From NCBI RefSeq assembly GCF_017654505.1, contig NC_054559.1:17523355-17587354 (forward strand): 64,000 nt of DNA, read 5' to 3'. The notes beneath the pieces are model-generated. The model saw only the letters and a list, made by a program, of their open reading frames with translations, was not told the DNA's origin and searched no databases. Origin of the DNA: Polyodon spathula (taxonomy: Eukaryota > Chordata > Actinopteri > Acipenseriformes > Polyodontidae). How positions within the stretch are numbered: the stretch's first letter is position 1; the number at the start of each line of letters is the position of its first letter. Below, piece by piece: positions 33,161-45,985 of the stretch. Both the position numbers and the translations under genes were made by a program.

Positions 33161-35692
33161 TACCAATGTCTTTGTGTCCATGTATCCTAATACTGTAGCT
33201 GACATCACTGCAAAAAGTAAATGCAGGAACATATGCCCCCACTAGGTGTCGCTGTGGTGTGCCTTTATCCCTTTTTGGCTCGGTGTAGCAATGGCTCATT
33301 AGTAGTACTGTTTTTAGAGGATTAGTGCAAATTTGTTTCACAATAAATGTTCAAATTGGTTACCTGCCATTGATATACAATAAGACGACAACACAAATAC
33401 TGAGTTTAAGCAGTTACGGCTTCCTGGTACAGCAGGTAACACAGTCTGATGGCAGCTAACCACTAAGCTAAGATGACCCTGGAGCACAGGAAGCGATAAG
33501 GTACTTGGAAGAAGCCCTTTAGTCCTGAAATCTATAGTGATTATTGTATAATAAATACTATAAAACAATTTTCACAAGACAAAGGGGCAACAGTGATCTT
33601 AGGTCAGGCGGTTTAGTTATTCAGGGCTAGAAGTTCACTTTTTAAGGCAGTAGTGAGGATTTGCTACCTGCCTGGAAAGCAGTTGCGAAATGGTCTTATT
33701 AAGTTTATATAAGTAATAATTGAAAAAAAAAAAAGTCTACCTACTGTTTTAAATAGACTAAATACCCCAATCTATCCCATAATAGGCCTATATTTAAATC
33801 AAAGTATTTATTGAAACCTTGTGCTCAACAAAATAATGGAACCAATGCACGTCCTTGTTGAAATGCATTTTGTTTTATCCTACAAGTTCTACAGGAATGC
33901 AACAATATCTGTCATCTAAGCATTTGCCATGCTATCAGTACAGTTAACCAGGTTATATTTCTTTGGCGCAAATTAAGCGGTACGGAATTATCCTCTTGTC
34001 TGTCTTCAGTTGTTGACTGAGATGTTGGTAACTAAAAAAATCTTACACACCTATGCAGCTAGTTTAAAAAAAAAAAAAAAACCCTGTGCCACATTATCAT
34101 TGAATCCTGCATTGTATGGTCTTATTTATACATTATAAGGTTGCGAACACAACCAAGCTCTTTTGAAAATGAAAGTTCATTCCAGCACGATACCGCTACG
34201 TTTTAAAAGTTTCATGCAACGAGTTAAACTGGTTTGTTCATAAATATGTCAGCTTCCACCCTGCCTTTTCATTGCATTTTTAAATATTGTACAATTTTGA
34301 AGAAGTTAACTAAGAAGTAATAACAGAATAAGAGATATCAAATAAGATTAAAAAAAAACAAAAACACGCTGGGTTTGTTTTATTAAACCGTGACATTAGT
34401 TAGCTGTGTCAGTTATAGTTTGAGAGCAGTACATAAAGTTAAAGCACACATTTCACTAGTTTAACAGGTATGCAAGGTAGTGATAATCTATAATAAAAAA
34501 GATAGATAAATTTAATGCACATCAAGATTGTGTTTCGTCTATTATTCGTACTGATAAAACGAGGAATCCGTTACTTGGATCGTGGTAACGTTATTGCTAT
34601 TTGCACATTTTTTTTTTATGTGGTCAGAATTTTGATGAAGTAATAATTCTCTGCTCGTTCTTAGTGGGTTAACATAACAAAACCGGAGCAGACATTCTCC
34701 ATGACAGAGGAAATTAGCATTTATAGATACTGAGTAAACTTAATATCCTGTTAAGTCATTGCCTGTTAGCTTTAAAATAATTCACTGTTTTTACAGCCAT
34801 TTAATTTTACTTGTGGTCAATAAAATAAACTTCATTCCTTTTGAAAGTTTATCCATGTTGTGATTTGGGACAGTGTTTGTACTTTACTGTCCAATACGAT
34901 TTGCACTGTGGGCCTCGCGCGTGGGTCTACGTGGGGCGGGACAAGCCTCCGTCATCTACAAATCACAAAGCTCTATTGGCAATGGGTTCCCGCTTTGTGA
35001 AACAAAGTACGTGTTTAAAAAAACTGGTAATTATGTATATGTTCACTTGGAAGCGTAAGGTATCAGAAAAATGCTACTGCATTAAAAAAAAAACTAGCAA
35101 ATGAAGAGTTTTGGGTAGAAAAATGCTACCAAATATACATTAACTTTGAACCGTGACGTTATGAATACTCGTTTGTACTCGTACAGGGGCACACCCTAAG
35201 CTCCTATTACCTGGAACACAGGCTTCCACTTGGTGTCACTGTGGTCTTCCCTTTACATTTTATTTGCTCATTGGCTCTGCTGCAGTGAGACCAGATACAG
35301 CTGGCTTGTTGGTGACTAATGAAGTCCTACAGCATGTCATGCTTTATTTTCAACTAAATTAGGCAGGGCTAGATTTAGACAGGCTTTGCCTATCGCATGC
35401 GTGATGTGTCTTTTCATATTTAATAATGCTGTTCTTGATTGATTGCTGCTGTGTCAGGAAGCAGTCTCTCCCACCCCAATGTGGGTTAATGTTACACAGA
35501 TAACTTTTTAAAGGAAGTGCCAACAGTTCTCTTGGATACAGACTAGACAGCTGCCTTAATCCACTATATTGAAAACCCTATGGAACACATTTATAGTCGG
35601 GGTTATAATTAAAAGTTAGGCAGTGGGTGAACTGTGCTTTAATACTGCTGTTAATAATTCTACTGTCACACTGCCAAATATTATTTTCTTAC
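33161..35692. other. ATP5F1D-MIDN spacer, no gene seen
   Basis: AT-rich. Contains A runs (33722-33733, 34066-34080). A small CpG-richer patch at 34900-35000 has a GC box (ggggcggg, about 34933) and an ATTGG, which could be a weak promoter, but no exon follows that I can recognise. Confidence 0.45.
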
Positions 35693-35709
35693 TTAAAAAA
35701 AAGTTTATA

Positions 35710-36150
35710 GGGGCTCTCAAGTGGTGCATCCAGCAAAGGCGCTCCACTTGGATGTGTCCTATAGTCTGGGGATCACAGGTTCAAGTCCAGGTTATGTCAC
35801 AGCTGACCGGGCAGTGCACAATTGGCCGAGCGCTGCCAGGGTTGGGAGGGCTTAAATGGGCTCGCCACGCATCAGCAACCCTTGTGGCCAATAAGGTGTC
35901 TGTGGTTCTGCAGTGGAGCCTCCAGATCTGTGTTGTCCTCCTGCACTATAGGTCTGGCAGCCTCACTGTGGATCCACAGCGCAAAAAATGACAGATTGGC
36001 AGGAGCAGGTTTCAGAGGATGTGTGCTCCAGCCTCTGTTCCGTGAGTCAGCAAGGGGGTTGCAAGCAGTGAGCTGAGGATACAGATAATAATTTGGCACA
36101 CTAAATTGGGTAGAAAACCAGGGTAAAAAATTGGAGATGACTAAATTTAT
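35710..36150 (+). mobile_element. tRNA-derived SINE, second copy, with 17-bp target duplication
   Basis: Same family as 32254-32715 but more diverged, with a short deletion in the head. B box GGTTCAAGTCC is intact; the body 'cacaattggccgagcgctgc' and end 'gatgactaaatttatt' are present. The 17 bases 'ttaaaaaaaagtttata' occur at 35693-35709 and 36151-36167, a perfect target-site duplication (the A run may partly be tail). The ORFs across it are not genes. Confidence 0.9.
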
Positions 36151-36611
36151 TTAAAAAAAAGTTTATATCATTTGAAGTTTGTTGTTCCTTATAAAATGTT
36201 AGAATAACTTTATCAATTAATATTAAAATGAGAACTCATTTCATAACCTCTGGTCCAAATGATAAATTTACTAGAGTTTGGCCAGGCTTGAACTATTAAG
36301 AAAATTATTCATATTTAATATCAAAAGTAAGATTTTATTTTGTACTACTGCTGCTGCAACTCCCCATCTTAAAAGAAAAAAAAACAATTCAACGTTTCAA
36401 TGTAACTTGAAAGTGTTGGTTTAGATTCAGTGTTGATATGGGGAGCTTGTTTTTGTTTTATTTATTTTTGTTTTTGTGCCGTAGCTCTGAAAAACTCGTT
36501 CTTGGAAGTGTGACGTGGAAGCCAAAACCACAGTCCTGGCCACACACAGGGGGGACTGCGGTGTGTTTTGGTATAAGGGTAGAGAAACCATGCCGGTTGG
36601 CCTAGCACCAA

Positions 36612-36773
36612 CCTAGGGATGGAAGTAAGACTCTCATTGCATAGTGGTTTGATCCACTCCTGGTTTTACTAGGAGTTTAGTAAGACATTGTCTTATATTG
36701 TGGCTAATCAAGCTTGTATCAAAACCTGGAAAGGGTGAAACTGCTATGCAATAGGAGTCTTCTATCCATTCCT
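36612..36773. repeat. MITE-like element, family A, copy 8
   Basis: Full-length copy, about 162 bp, with both arms ('gggatggaagtaagactctc' and 'gcaataggagtcttctatcc'). Close to the family consensus. Confidence 0.85.
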
Positions 36774-37348
36774 GATTTATACCGGTCAGGGTCGTCCATT
36801 TCGGTGCTTAGGGAAAGCCAGAATTTTGACCTCGACCTGTACTTGTAAAGTTCAGCCCAGTGCAGCTTTTTTTTGTTGTTTCACAGAATCTTAAACCCAT
36901 TTCACAGTGGCATGCTCTACCCGGGTCAAGACCCAGTGTCAGACGGGTCGGGTACCCGATTTCAAACTGCTTTTAATAAAGAAGAGTTAACCTGGGTGAC
37001 AGATGCTGAGAGCAAATGTTTTTACACCCCTGCTGCAATCTGGCTCATGCTGTGTCTCAATCAACGAAATATGGCTGAACAGAAATGTTCCTTGTGGAAG
37101 TGAAACCTTCACACAGGCGTGGCTGTTTGTTATTGCGTCCACTCAAGAACGGCTGTCATGCATTTTGTCTCAAAGCGTGTCGACTCATATCCTGAGGTGG
37201 TTTCACACTGTGCGATATTGTGACCCGGGTAGCCAGGTCCAGACCTGGGTAGCAGTGCCAGTGTGAAAGGGGCTCAAGATTCTGTAGCACCTTCAAATTT
37301 CATGTTAACCTGTTGGGTAGGTGTTAGGTGCAGCCAAGCGTAGATATA

Positions 37349-38141
37349 CAGTGGCTTGCGAAAGTATTGACCCTTTGGCATTTTTCCTATTTTGTTGTCG
37401 TACAACCTGGAATTAAAATTGATTTTTATTTGGATTTCATGTAATGGACATACACAAAATAGTCCAAATTGGTGAAGTGAAATGAAAAACATAACTTGTT
37501 TCAAAAAATTCTAAAAAATAAATAACGGAAAAGTGGTGCGTGCATATGTATTCACCCCCTTTGCTATTAAGCCTCTAAATAAGATCTGGTGCAACCAATT
37601 ACCTTCAGAAGTCACATAATTAGTTAAATAAAGTCCACCTGTGTGCAATCTAAGTATCACGTGATCTCAGTATATCTACACCTGTTCTGAAAGGCCCCAG
37701 AGTCTGCAACACCACTAAGCAAGGGGCACCACCAAGCAAGCGGCACCATGAAGACTAAGGAGCTCTCCAAACATGTCAGGGACAAAGTTGTGGAGAAGTA
37801 CAGATCAGGGTTGGGTTATAAAAAAATATCCGAAACGTTTAACATCCCACGGAGCACCATTAAAGCCATTATTAAAAAATGGAAAGAATATGGCACCACA
37901 ACAAACCTGGCAAGAGAGGCCCGCCCACCAAAACTCACGGACCAGGCAAGGAGGGCATTAATCAGAGAGGCATTTCTTATTTGTTTCAGAATAAAAAAAT
38001 ATTTTGCATCTTCAAAGTGGTAGGCATGTTGTGTAAATCAAATGATACAAACCCCCCAAAAATCCATTTTAATTCCAGATTGTAAGACAACAAAATAGGA
38101 AAAATGCCAAGGGGGGGGGTCAATACTTCCTCAAGCCACTG
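37349..38141 (+). mobile_element. Internally deleted Tc1-like transposon
   Basis: 793 bp flanked by TA on both sides. Ends are 'cagtggcttgcgaaagtatt' and, inverted, 'cagtggcttgaggaagtatt'. Inverted similarity extends about 200 bp inward ('cctattttgttgtcgtacaa' / 'ttgtaagacaacaaaatagg'). At 37748 it encodes the first ~75 residues of a Tc1 transposase: a paired-type helix-turn-helix (YRSGLGYKKISETFNIPRST, IKAIIKKWKEYGTTT) followed by RPPKLTDQARRALIREA. The DDE catalytic domain is gone; the frame runs into the 3' terminal repeat and stops at 38023. Autonomous relatives are about 1.6 kb, so roughly half is missing. It cannot move itself. Confidence 0.93.
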
Positions 38142-41100
38142 TACATACATGCTGTATTTTGCATGCTGTGATAGTCCTATGAAAAGAACTGATGTCCCTT
38201 ACTGTACTACAAACTATATTCTGCTCGTTCTCAATATATTAGCCACAAATGTGTTTAGTACACTTGGGCAAATATGCATCCTGCTAATTTGAAACTGGCA
38301 CATTATTTACATCTAGCAACTATTTCATTGAGATATAAGGGTTTGTTCACATGCAGGATCCTTCAGTCACAGGTTCAGGCAAGACCTTTAAATGCCGCGT
38401 GAGGCAGACTGGATCAGATTACATTCTTTCCAGTGCAGCTTCTGGAAAAACAAAAGTGGAAAATGACATGAACAGTTTCTGCTGAATAAAGCACAAAAAA
38501 AAAAAAGTCAATAAACAACACAGCAGAGTGGTTTTGATGTGATTCAGGAACTTGGAAATTTCCAATTCCATTCTCATAATGTTAAAAATGCACCCGGAAG
38601 TTGATTTTTTTCCCATTTAGAGAAAAAAAATTAAAAAAGTGGCTCAAACTGATACGACTGAGTCTTCCAAAAAGTAACCACAAAGTGCCAGAAAAAAAAA
38701 ACTGAACAGCAGAAACAAGAAGGAATATTAGGCTACCATCCAAAACTGAACAAACCTCGAACACTGATTTTGTGTATTTTATTTTATGGTCTTTGTTTGA
38801 ATTCTTTGGTTAAAAGATATCAACCTTTGCACCGCAATCACACACCCATAAAGATGAACTCAAGAGGCCGCTGTTTGGTCTTTCCCAGGTTATCACAGAC
38901 GTAAAAGGGGATTGCAAGATAGAAAGAAAGACACGCACACGTTTATAGTGTTTATGAGGACTTTACATTGACTCTCACTATATTTTTATTTACTATTCTG
39001 AAATAGTATTCTATTATTCTAGTATTACTATTCCTAAAATTCAGGGGAGTTATGTGGGTGGCACAGTGCACAGGAGTGAGTCAGTGCAATAGTCAGCATG
39101 GCTTCATTCATTAAACCACATCACAAACTTACCCCTCTGTTCATCACATAGACAGGCTTTCAGGGCTATGAAAAGCAAAGAGCAACCCCAAAGCACTTTA
39201 GACATGCGCATATCAGGTAAGAAAATAAAAAAAGATATTTAAGAATGTGCTTGGAGAGGGAGCAGGAGGGAGAGCTGGCAGACTCACTGGCACCCTGCCG
39301 GTTTGCGATCAGCTGTGCGCCAACCCCCACCCTCCCTGCCAATGCGACTCGGGCACATTGCTGCACCATGACTGCGTGTTTGGGACTCGCCCCTGCGCAA
39401 TTATTAACAGGGCAAAAAAAATCAGTCTTTCCAGTAACTGCAGAGGTTCGTTGTTTAGGTCATTTCTGGGTGGGTCTAGGGGAGTGGTGCTATTTATTTC
39501 CTCCATTTGTAGATTCTGAAACTAAGTCTTTAAAATCATTTTGCAGCTACATACAGTTCCTTTTACACCACACCCACACACATTGTGTAGCTCCACTTTC
39601 CACTGCAGATGCACGGATCCCCTCTCTTGCCCTCCACTGTCCGCCGGTAGAAGGCTGTGCAACTTGCCTCCTTCCCCGCTTAACTGAGCTTGATTTGAAG
39701 ATGTTCCAAAGGTTACAAATGTTCTAGTTTTTTTTTTTTTGTTTTGTTGTTTGGTTGTTTTTTTTGTGGGTTGTTGCCGTGGTTACTTTTTAAACACAGA
39801 TTCAAAAGTTGTAACAGGGAAGTTGACAGGTTTGGAAGCCACAGTGCCTCATAAGGGGAGGCAGGCGGGCTGTGAAACCTGTTTAAATGTTTATACACAG
39901 GGTTTCCCTGTGACTCACCGACTAAAACGCGACGCCTTGGAGTGCAGGGTGAGTCGTGAAAGTGTCAAATTTTGCTTGCCCCAAATTATCAATCTTGGCT
40001 GGGGACCACAGGGAAGCATTGGCGACCGCTTTCCAGTAGGGGAGCACTGACATTTATACTCGTAATTGCCTTTAAGAAGTATTTATCAGCAGGTATTAAA
40101 CAAATCCATTCATTAATGTGTCAAGAACAGCTGTCCTTCGTCCCCCGTCCCCCTGTCCCGCCGTCCCTGTCCCGAGGCTTGTGACTGCTTGGTAACGTCC
40201 TTTTCCTTCGGTTGGTGCAAAGAGATACTCAGCAGCTGGATCAGAGCTTGTCTCTTGATCTGAAGTTATGCTGATCAGTGAGAGGCCACAGCGATGAGGC
40301 GCCCTTCGAAAATAAAACAGGGTGAAATTCATTTAATAGCATGTGAACACTCATTAGTGTCAGATCTCACACAGTTTCACAGTCACATGCTTCGAAATAA
40401 AAATAAAAACTTATTTTTTTATTGTTTCCATTGAGGAACATGTTCAAAGGGCAAGAAACACGTGTGTCAAACAACGATGGCAGATATGTTCATGCTCTCA
40501 AAGACAAGAACAGACTCATCGCCTTCTTGTTTATTCAAAGTTCTGAGTGGTCAGGAAACCAACTTGATTGGCTGCACAACAATGAAGGACTGAGAAAGAA
40601 ACGAAGAATAGCCCTCTCTATAAATAACATTTGAAGCTGACTTGTTAGCTCTGCAGGAGCCATCGACTCTACAGGCATCTAGACAGGGGGGTTAGGTGCA
40701 AATCCAACACGATCCCCATCTCTAGTCTTGCTGTAAGTCATTTGTTGTTGCCTTAATTTGGGCCGGTACTGTGTATGTGTGTGTGTAGCTCTGTTACCCT
40801 GAAAGCTTGGTGATCTTTGTTTTGAAAAGCACTTTAAATATTGTTTTCCTCGTTATTGTTCAAGCAGCCTGGAGCTCAATTGTGTGACGTAGTCATCGTG
40901 GAAGTTCAGGAGTTGGGTCACAGTTCCCAGCGCCGCTCCCGGCCCCTTTCTCGTGTGAGGCTGTTAGTCAACTCGGAGAAATTTGCCCTTTGCCACCGTC
41001 AGCGCCTGACGCGAGCGGATTGCACAGCCAGGGATGTACGTTTTTTTTTTTTTTTTTTTTTTTAATTACTTCTCTTTTGAACTTTATCGTTTGATCTTGA

Positions 41101-42284
41101 TAAGGCTTTTATTTCAGATAACATTGTAAAACTGGTCAAGCAACTGCCTGCCCCTTATATAAAGTTTAGCGCTGTAAATTTCCATAGTTCATTTGCACCT
41201 TTCCCAGGATTTTCCAATTGTTTTACCTTGGTAACCTTTTTTTTTTTTTTAAATATGCTTTATCATACCTGTCTGGGCTTCGGTTGCGGTTTCAAACACT
41301 TCGTGTTTTTGAGACCCACATAGCAAACGACACGTCACAAGGTCAATTGGATAATATTGTGAGCTACATGACATACTGTAATGACCCGCAGTTAGTGAGC
41401 TAGTGAATCCCAGTCCGGGTGAAAGATTTGAACCTTGGAACCAGCTGAGAACACAGTGTACTCTGGAGCCCGTGGGATGCGGATTGCGTAAAAGCTTGTG
41501 TGGAGCTACAGGACTGGCTGTGCCCTGCTGCTGAAGCCTGTATCAGTCAGAAAAACAGAGAGGGGTTGGCTTTTCAGCACTCATTGCAAACGCAGGGATT
41601 TATTATTACTCTTTACAGGAATCGATAAGGAATAGATAATGGAAACTGTCGGCACGGGTTAATAATAGCAGGGCCAGGCGTTCACTGTACTGGGCAGTGC
41701 ATGTGACGCGACCGCCCCCTCCCTCTGTGTATCCGCTCAGCTGCTAGATTACTGAAGTGCGCAGGTGGGACAAGCGTCGGAGTTTTTCTGAGCGGTGCAG
41801 TTCTGCTTTGATCTTTCTAATCATGCCAGAATCAAACCCAGGTCTCACACAGCGCCCCCTAGACCAGTCTGCCTGTAACGCAGGAGGGCTTGAAGCATGC
41901 CATGCAATTTAATAACAATTCTAAAACCTTCTAAACTAGAAAACTAAGTGGAGTAGACACACGTTTTGAGTAGTGCATTTTTCGTTGTCTTCTGGAGTTT
42001 CTTTTAGGCATTGCTGGATTGCCATGGTCCCAGTCTTCCCTCCCATTAGTTATTGCAGGGCGTAGATGTGCAGTATCTGAACACGCTGTCCTGGTCCCTG
42101 GCTGGCAGCATTGCATGACGTAGTTCATGACGAGCTTTCTTGTCCTCACTGTGCTTTACGGCTGCAGCAGCTAAGCTGCTCTCTTTAAAGGGATTCATCT
42201 GACAGACGTTACACTTGTTTTCATGAAGATCGTTATCAAGTAGTGCCGGTATGAGTGGGTGGCTTTTATTAACTGCCTCCGACA
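38142..42284. other. Intergenic DNA, no gene seen
   Basis: AT-rich with T runs (39728-39740, 41041-41063, 41239-41250). I looked for MIDN exons (ubiquitin-like domain, 'conserved central' segments) in all frames and saw none. Small ORFs at 39245 and 40841 match nothing I know. Confidence 0.45.
40055..40135. repeat. Single arm of the fold-back element
   Basis: 'aattgcctttaagaagtatt' followed by 'aaatccattcattaatgtgt' and 'cagctgtcctt' matches one arm of the element at 20018-20347. A second arm is not visible. Confidence 0.55.
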
Positions 42285-42389
42285 CGCACACACACACACA
42301 CACACACACATTGAGACACACACTGAGACACACACTGAGACACACACACACACACGCATTGAGACACACAATGAGACACACACACTGAG

Positions 42390-42426
<37 letters not shown>

Positions 42427-42502
42427 TTGAGACACACACACACGCATTGAGACACACAATGAGACACACACACTGAGACACACACGCGCACACACACACA
42501 CA
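42285..42502. repeat. CA-rich array with GAGACACACA interruptions
   Basis: Irregular (CA)n with 'ttgagacacacactgagaca' blocks; a block of about 110 bp is itself duplicated. Confidence 0.9.
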
Positions 42503-43147
42503 AAGGTGCCTCAAACTAGGTCTCCTGGAACCAGGTTTCAAGCCACTGTTCCTGAAAAAGTGACTTTGTATTCCCTTAGCTTCAGACTTCAGAATACTGC
42601 ATTGTGGGTATAGGTGTTGAAAGATGGGCAAGTGACAAGCCAGCTCAGAGAATTTGAATACTGAGATTAAGATTTAAATCAGCTCTTAATTCCAACACAC
42701 ACACACACACACCTACATTGGTAAGGGTTAGGGTTGGGTATACTTTCATAATAACTGTTTGAAAGAATACAGTATTGTTTTACATTGGCCTGTCTTTCTG
42801 CACTAGGTAAAGAGTGTGGCCTGTCTTTCTCGCCTAGGTTGCATTGTGTCTGTTGGGGCTGGAAGATACTGTACAGAGTGACAAGGGTTAAGAGGGAGCC
42901 ACCCCATGCCTCATCCAAATGAGAAATAGACAGCCAACAAACATTCACATTCTGCGCTGAGTGGAAACGCCTGGCCACACAGCCCTGGACTGTGATCTTA
43001 TCACCAGTCACAATAATGACCTCCACCTGTGTGTGTGTGTGTGTGTGTGTACGACTGCACAATACCGATCGAATTAGTGACATTCTGTGGTGTTATTAAA
43101 ATAACAAGTGGGGGCTCTTAATCACTTTCTGTGCCTGGAATGTGGCG

Positions 43148-43149
<2 letters not shown>

Positions 43150-43231
<82 letters not shown>
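43150..43231 (+). repeat. (CA)n microsatellite
   Basis: About 40 perfect CA units leading directly into the 67-bp minisatellite. Confidence 0.97.
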
Positions 43232-43233
<2 letters not shown>

Positions 43234-44362
43234 GCGCAGGCATGCACTGTGATTAACCAGCATGCACCACAGAACCATGCACATGCAAACACACACACGC
43301 GCGCAGGCATGCACTGTGATTAACCAGCATGCACCACAGAACCATGCACATGCAAACACACACACGCGCGCAGGCATGCACTGTGATTAACCAGCATGCA
43401 CCACAGAACCATGCACATGCAAACACACACACGCGCGCAGGCATGCACTGTGATTAACCAGCATGCACCACAGAACCATGCACATGCAAACACACACACG
43501 CGCGCAGGCATGCACTGTGATTAACCAGCATGCACCACAGAACCATGCACATGCAAACACACACACGCGCGCAGGCATGCACTGTGATTAACCAGCATGC
43601 ACCACAGAACCATGCACATGCAAACACACACACGCGCGCAGGCATGCACTGTGATTAACCAGCATGCACCACAGAACCATGCACATGCAAACACACACAC
43701 GCGCGCAGGCATGCACTGTGATTAACCAGCATGCACCACAGAACCATGCACATGCAAACACACACACGCGCGCAGGCATGCACTGTGATTAACCAGCATG
43801 CGCCACAGAACCATGCACATGCAAACACACACACGTGCGCAGGCATGCACTGTGATTAACCAGCATGCACCACAGAACCATGCACATGCAAACACACACA
43901 CGCGCGCAGGCATGCACTGTGATTAACCAGCATGCACCACAGAACCATGCACATGCAAACACACACACGCGCGCAGGCATGCACTGTGATTAACCAGCAT
44001 GCACCACAGAACCATGCACATGCAAACACACACACGCGCGCAGGCATGCACTGTGATTAACCAGCATGCACCACAGAACCATGCACATGCAAACACACAC
44101 ACGTGCGCAGGCATGCACTGTGATTAACCAGCATGCACCACAGAACCATGCACATGCAAACACACACACGCGCGCAGGCATGCACTGTGATTAACCAGCA
44201 TGCACCACAGAACCATGCACATGCAAACACACACACAGGCATGCACTGTGATTAACCAGCATGCACCACAGAACCACACACATGCACACACACACGCAGG
44301 CATGCACTGTGATTAACCAGCATGCACCACAGAACCATGCACATGCAAACACACACACACGC
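43232..44362. repeat. 67-bp minisatellite, about 17 units
   Basis: Units 'gcgcgcaggcatgcactgtg', 'attaaccagcatgcaccaca', 'gaaccatgcacatgcaaaca', then (ca)n. About 15 are almost identical at 67 bp; the last two are shortened variants. Differences among units are single bases (gcgcgc/gtgcgc, gcacc/gcgcc), pointing to recent homogenisation. Each unit contains several CATGCA/GCATGC palindromes and an alternating purine-pyrimidine CACACACGCGCGC stretch able to form Z-DNA. ORFs on the minus strand are a by-product. Confidence 0.97.
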
Positions 44363-45094
44363 AGCCGATATCATCACACGGTTGGTTTTTCCGGTTTTCC
44401 TTATGTGTGAGGACTCTGTCCACATTGTAAACATGTCCAGAGGCACAGTGTGCAGCTCTGTGTCACAGAAGCAGGATCTCTGTCGCCGCGGATGGTGACT
44501 CAGCAGCAGTGAAGGGGTCCAGCCAGCAGACAAACCCCAGGGCGGACTCTCTGACTGGGGCGGCCGGGCAGGATGTGAGCGTGTTTTCGGCACTGGAAGC
44601 TGGACAATGGCACAGACAGTGGACGCTAGCTACAGACAGGCAGATTCCACCACTCAGAGCCCTGCCCATGGCCCTCAATTATGATCCTGACCTGAGAGAC
44701 CAACTCCCCTTCCTGCCACCCCCCCCCCACCCGCCTCCTTCACACAATGGACGGTGTTCCTGTTAGCGCTGACATGCTTTTCCTTCTAATGAATGTGTGA
44801 TGCATTGAAAGAGCCGCCCACTTAGATAATCTGCTGACTGCAGAATCAGTATATGTTTTTTCCACATTATTGACACCCACACACATGCAGATTCACACAC
44901 ACATACATACAGACACACACAGACACTGGCTGTTTTTTTTTTTTTTAAATTTTTCCTTCTTCATTTTTTTAATCGGTGCCTGAATCATTGTGTGGTAGCG
45001 TTATGAAAGTATGTTAGTAGATTTGCAGCACAAAAGATTACCTTGTACAGGGCCTTTGAGAAACTTTATAATAACGTCTATATTTCACTCACAA

Positions 45095-45320
45095 CAGTCA
45101 TTTAGCATATGTTTTTATCCAAAGCGATTTACAGAGACTAGGGGGTTGGGGGACTAGACCTTGTTTGTTTTAGGTCTAATCCGTAGGACGGAGCACAAGG
45201 TGATTAAGTGACTTGCGCGGGGTCACACACAGCGAGTCAGTGGCTGAGCTGGGATTTGAAGTGGGAATCTCTTGGTAACAAGCCCCTTTCTCTAACAATG
45301 GATCACTAAGCCTTCATTTT
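45095..45320 (-). repeat. tRNA-derived SINE with TTTGGATAAA tail
   Basis: Read on the minus strand: 'ggcttagtgatccattgtta' (A-box-like), 'cacttcaaatcccagctcag' (degenerate B box), a CORE-like 'caagtcacttaatcaccttg', then the tail 'aaatcgctttggataaaaac' and 'atatgctaaatgac'. Typical layout of fish SINEs with an L2-type tail. About 225 bp, diverged. Confidence 0.75.
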
Positions 45321-45985
45321 TCAGTTATGGGGAAATGTTCCCCTCACGTTACAGGAGTACTAAAATTTATATTTCACCATCATTAACTTGTGTAATCACG
45401 AGTCAGTATAGAAGTCCATGGGAAGAAAAATGACATCGGATCCGTGATCACTGGAGCCCAGCGTTGTCATGATTGGAGTCAGTGACTCCACTCGGGACAG
45501 ACTCGAGTCGCAATTCTCAAAAGACCCCACTGCCGACCCAAAAGTCTCCACTCCACTCGAGTCATAGTCTTCATGATAAATAAAAATTACAGTCAGTTTT
45601 TAATAACCGCAGCCCTTTTTCTGAAGCCCCCCTCCCCCCCGAGTGAGAGGTACACGTAAGACGCTTTTCGTTTTTCGCTGTACTACAGGGATCTGATCCT
45701 GGTTCCTGGATCTGATCTGAGCGGAGCTTCCGTGCTCTTTGAAAACTAAAGTCGTGGCTTCGTAATTCCATGACTCAGAAGCGATTCCATAATACAGCTA
45801 TTTGGCACTCATGACAACATGGTGCCGACAATGTATTGTTTTGAATGATTGCCGCAGAAGAACTTCTAATTAGACATACAAGGGATGCAATGTTTTGTTA
45901 TGCTTGTCCCAGCTGCAGAATTTGCCCCTCCACTTTTGAAACCAAAGTTACGCCACTGCTTCTGACGGTGTTGGAAAGAGCAGCA

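Noticed and set aside
35623..36099. Three ORFs of 75-122 residues
   Set aside because: They lie in the second SINE, which is non-coding.
43096..44242. Fourteen or more minus-strand ORFs of 61-63 residues (MPARVCVFACAWFCGACW...)
   Set aside because: Produced by the 67-bp minisatellite; identical in each unit, no start context or conservation.
43232..44362. CRISPR-like regular array
   Set aside because: Units are directly tandem with no unique spacers, and the genome is a vertebrate's.
33161..45985. MIDN upstream exons between ATP5F1D and the gap
   Set aside because: Looked for the ubiquitin-like domain and other conserved segments; none recognised, so they are probably in the gap.
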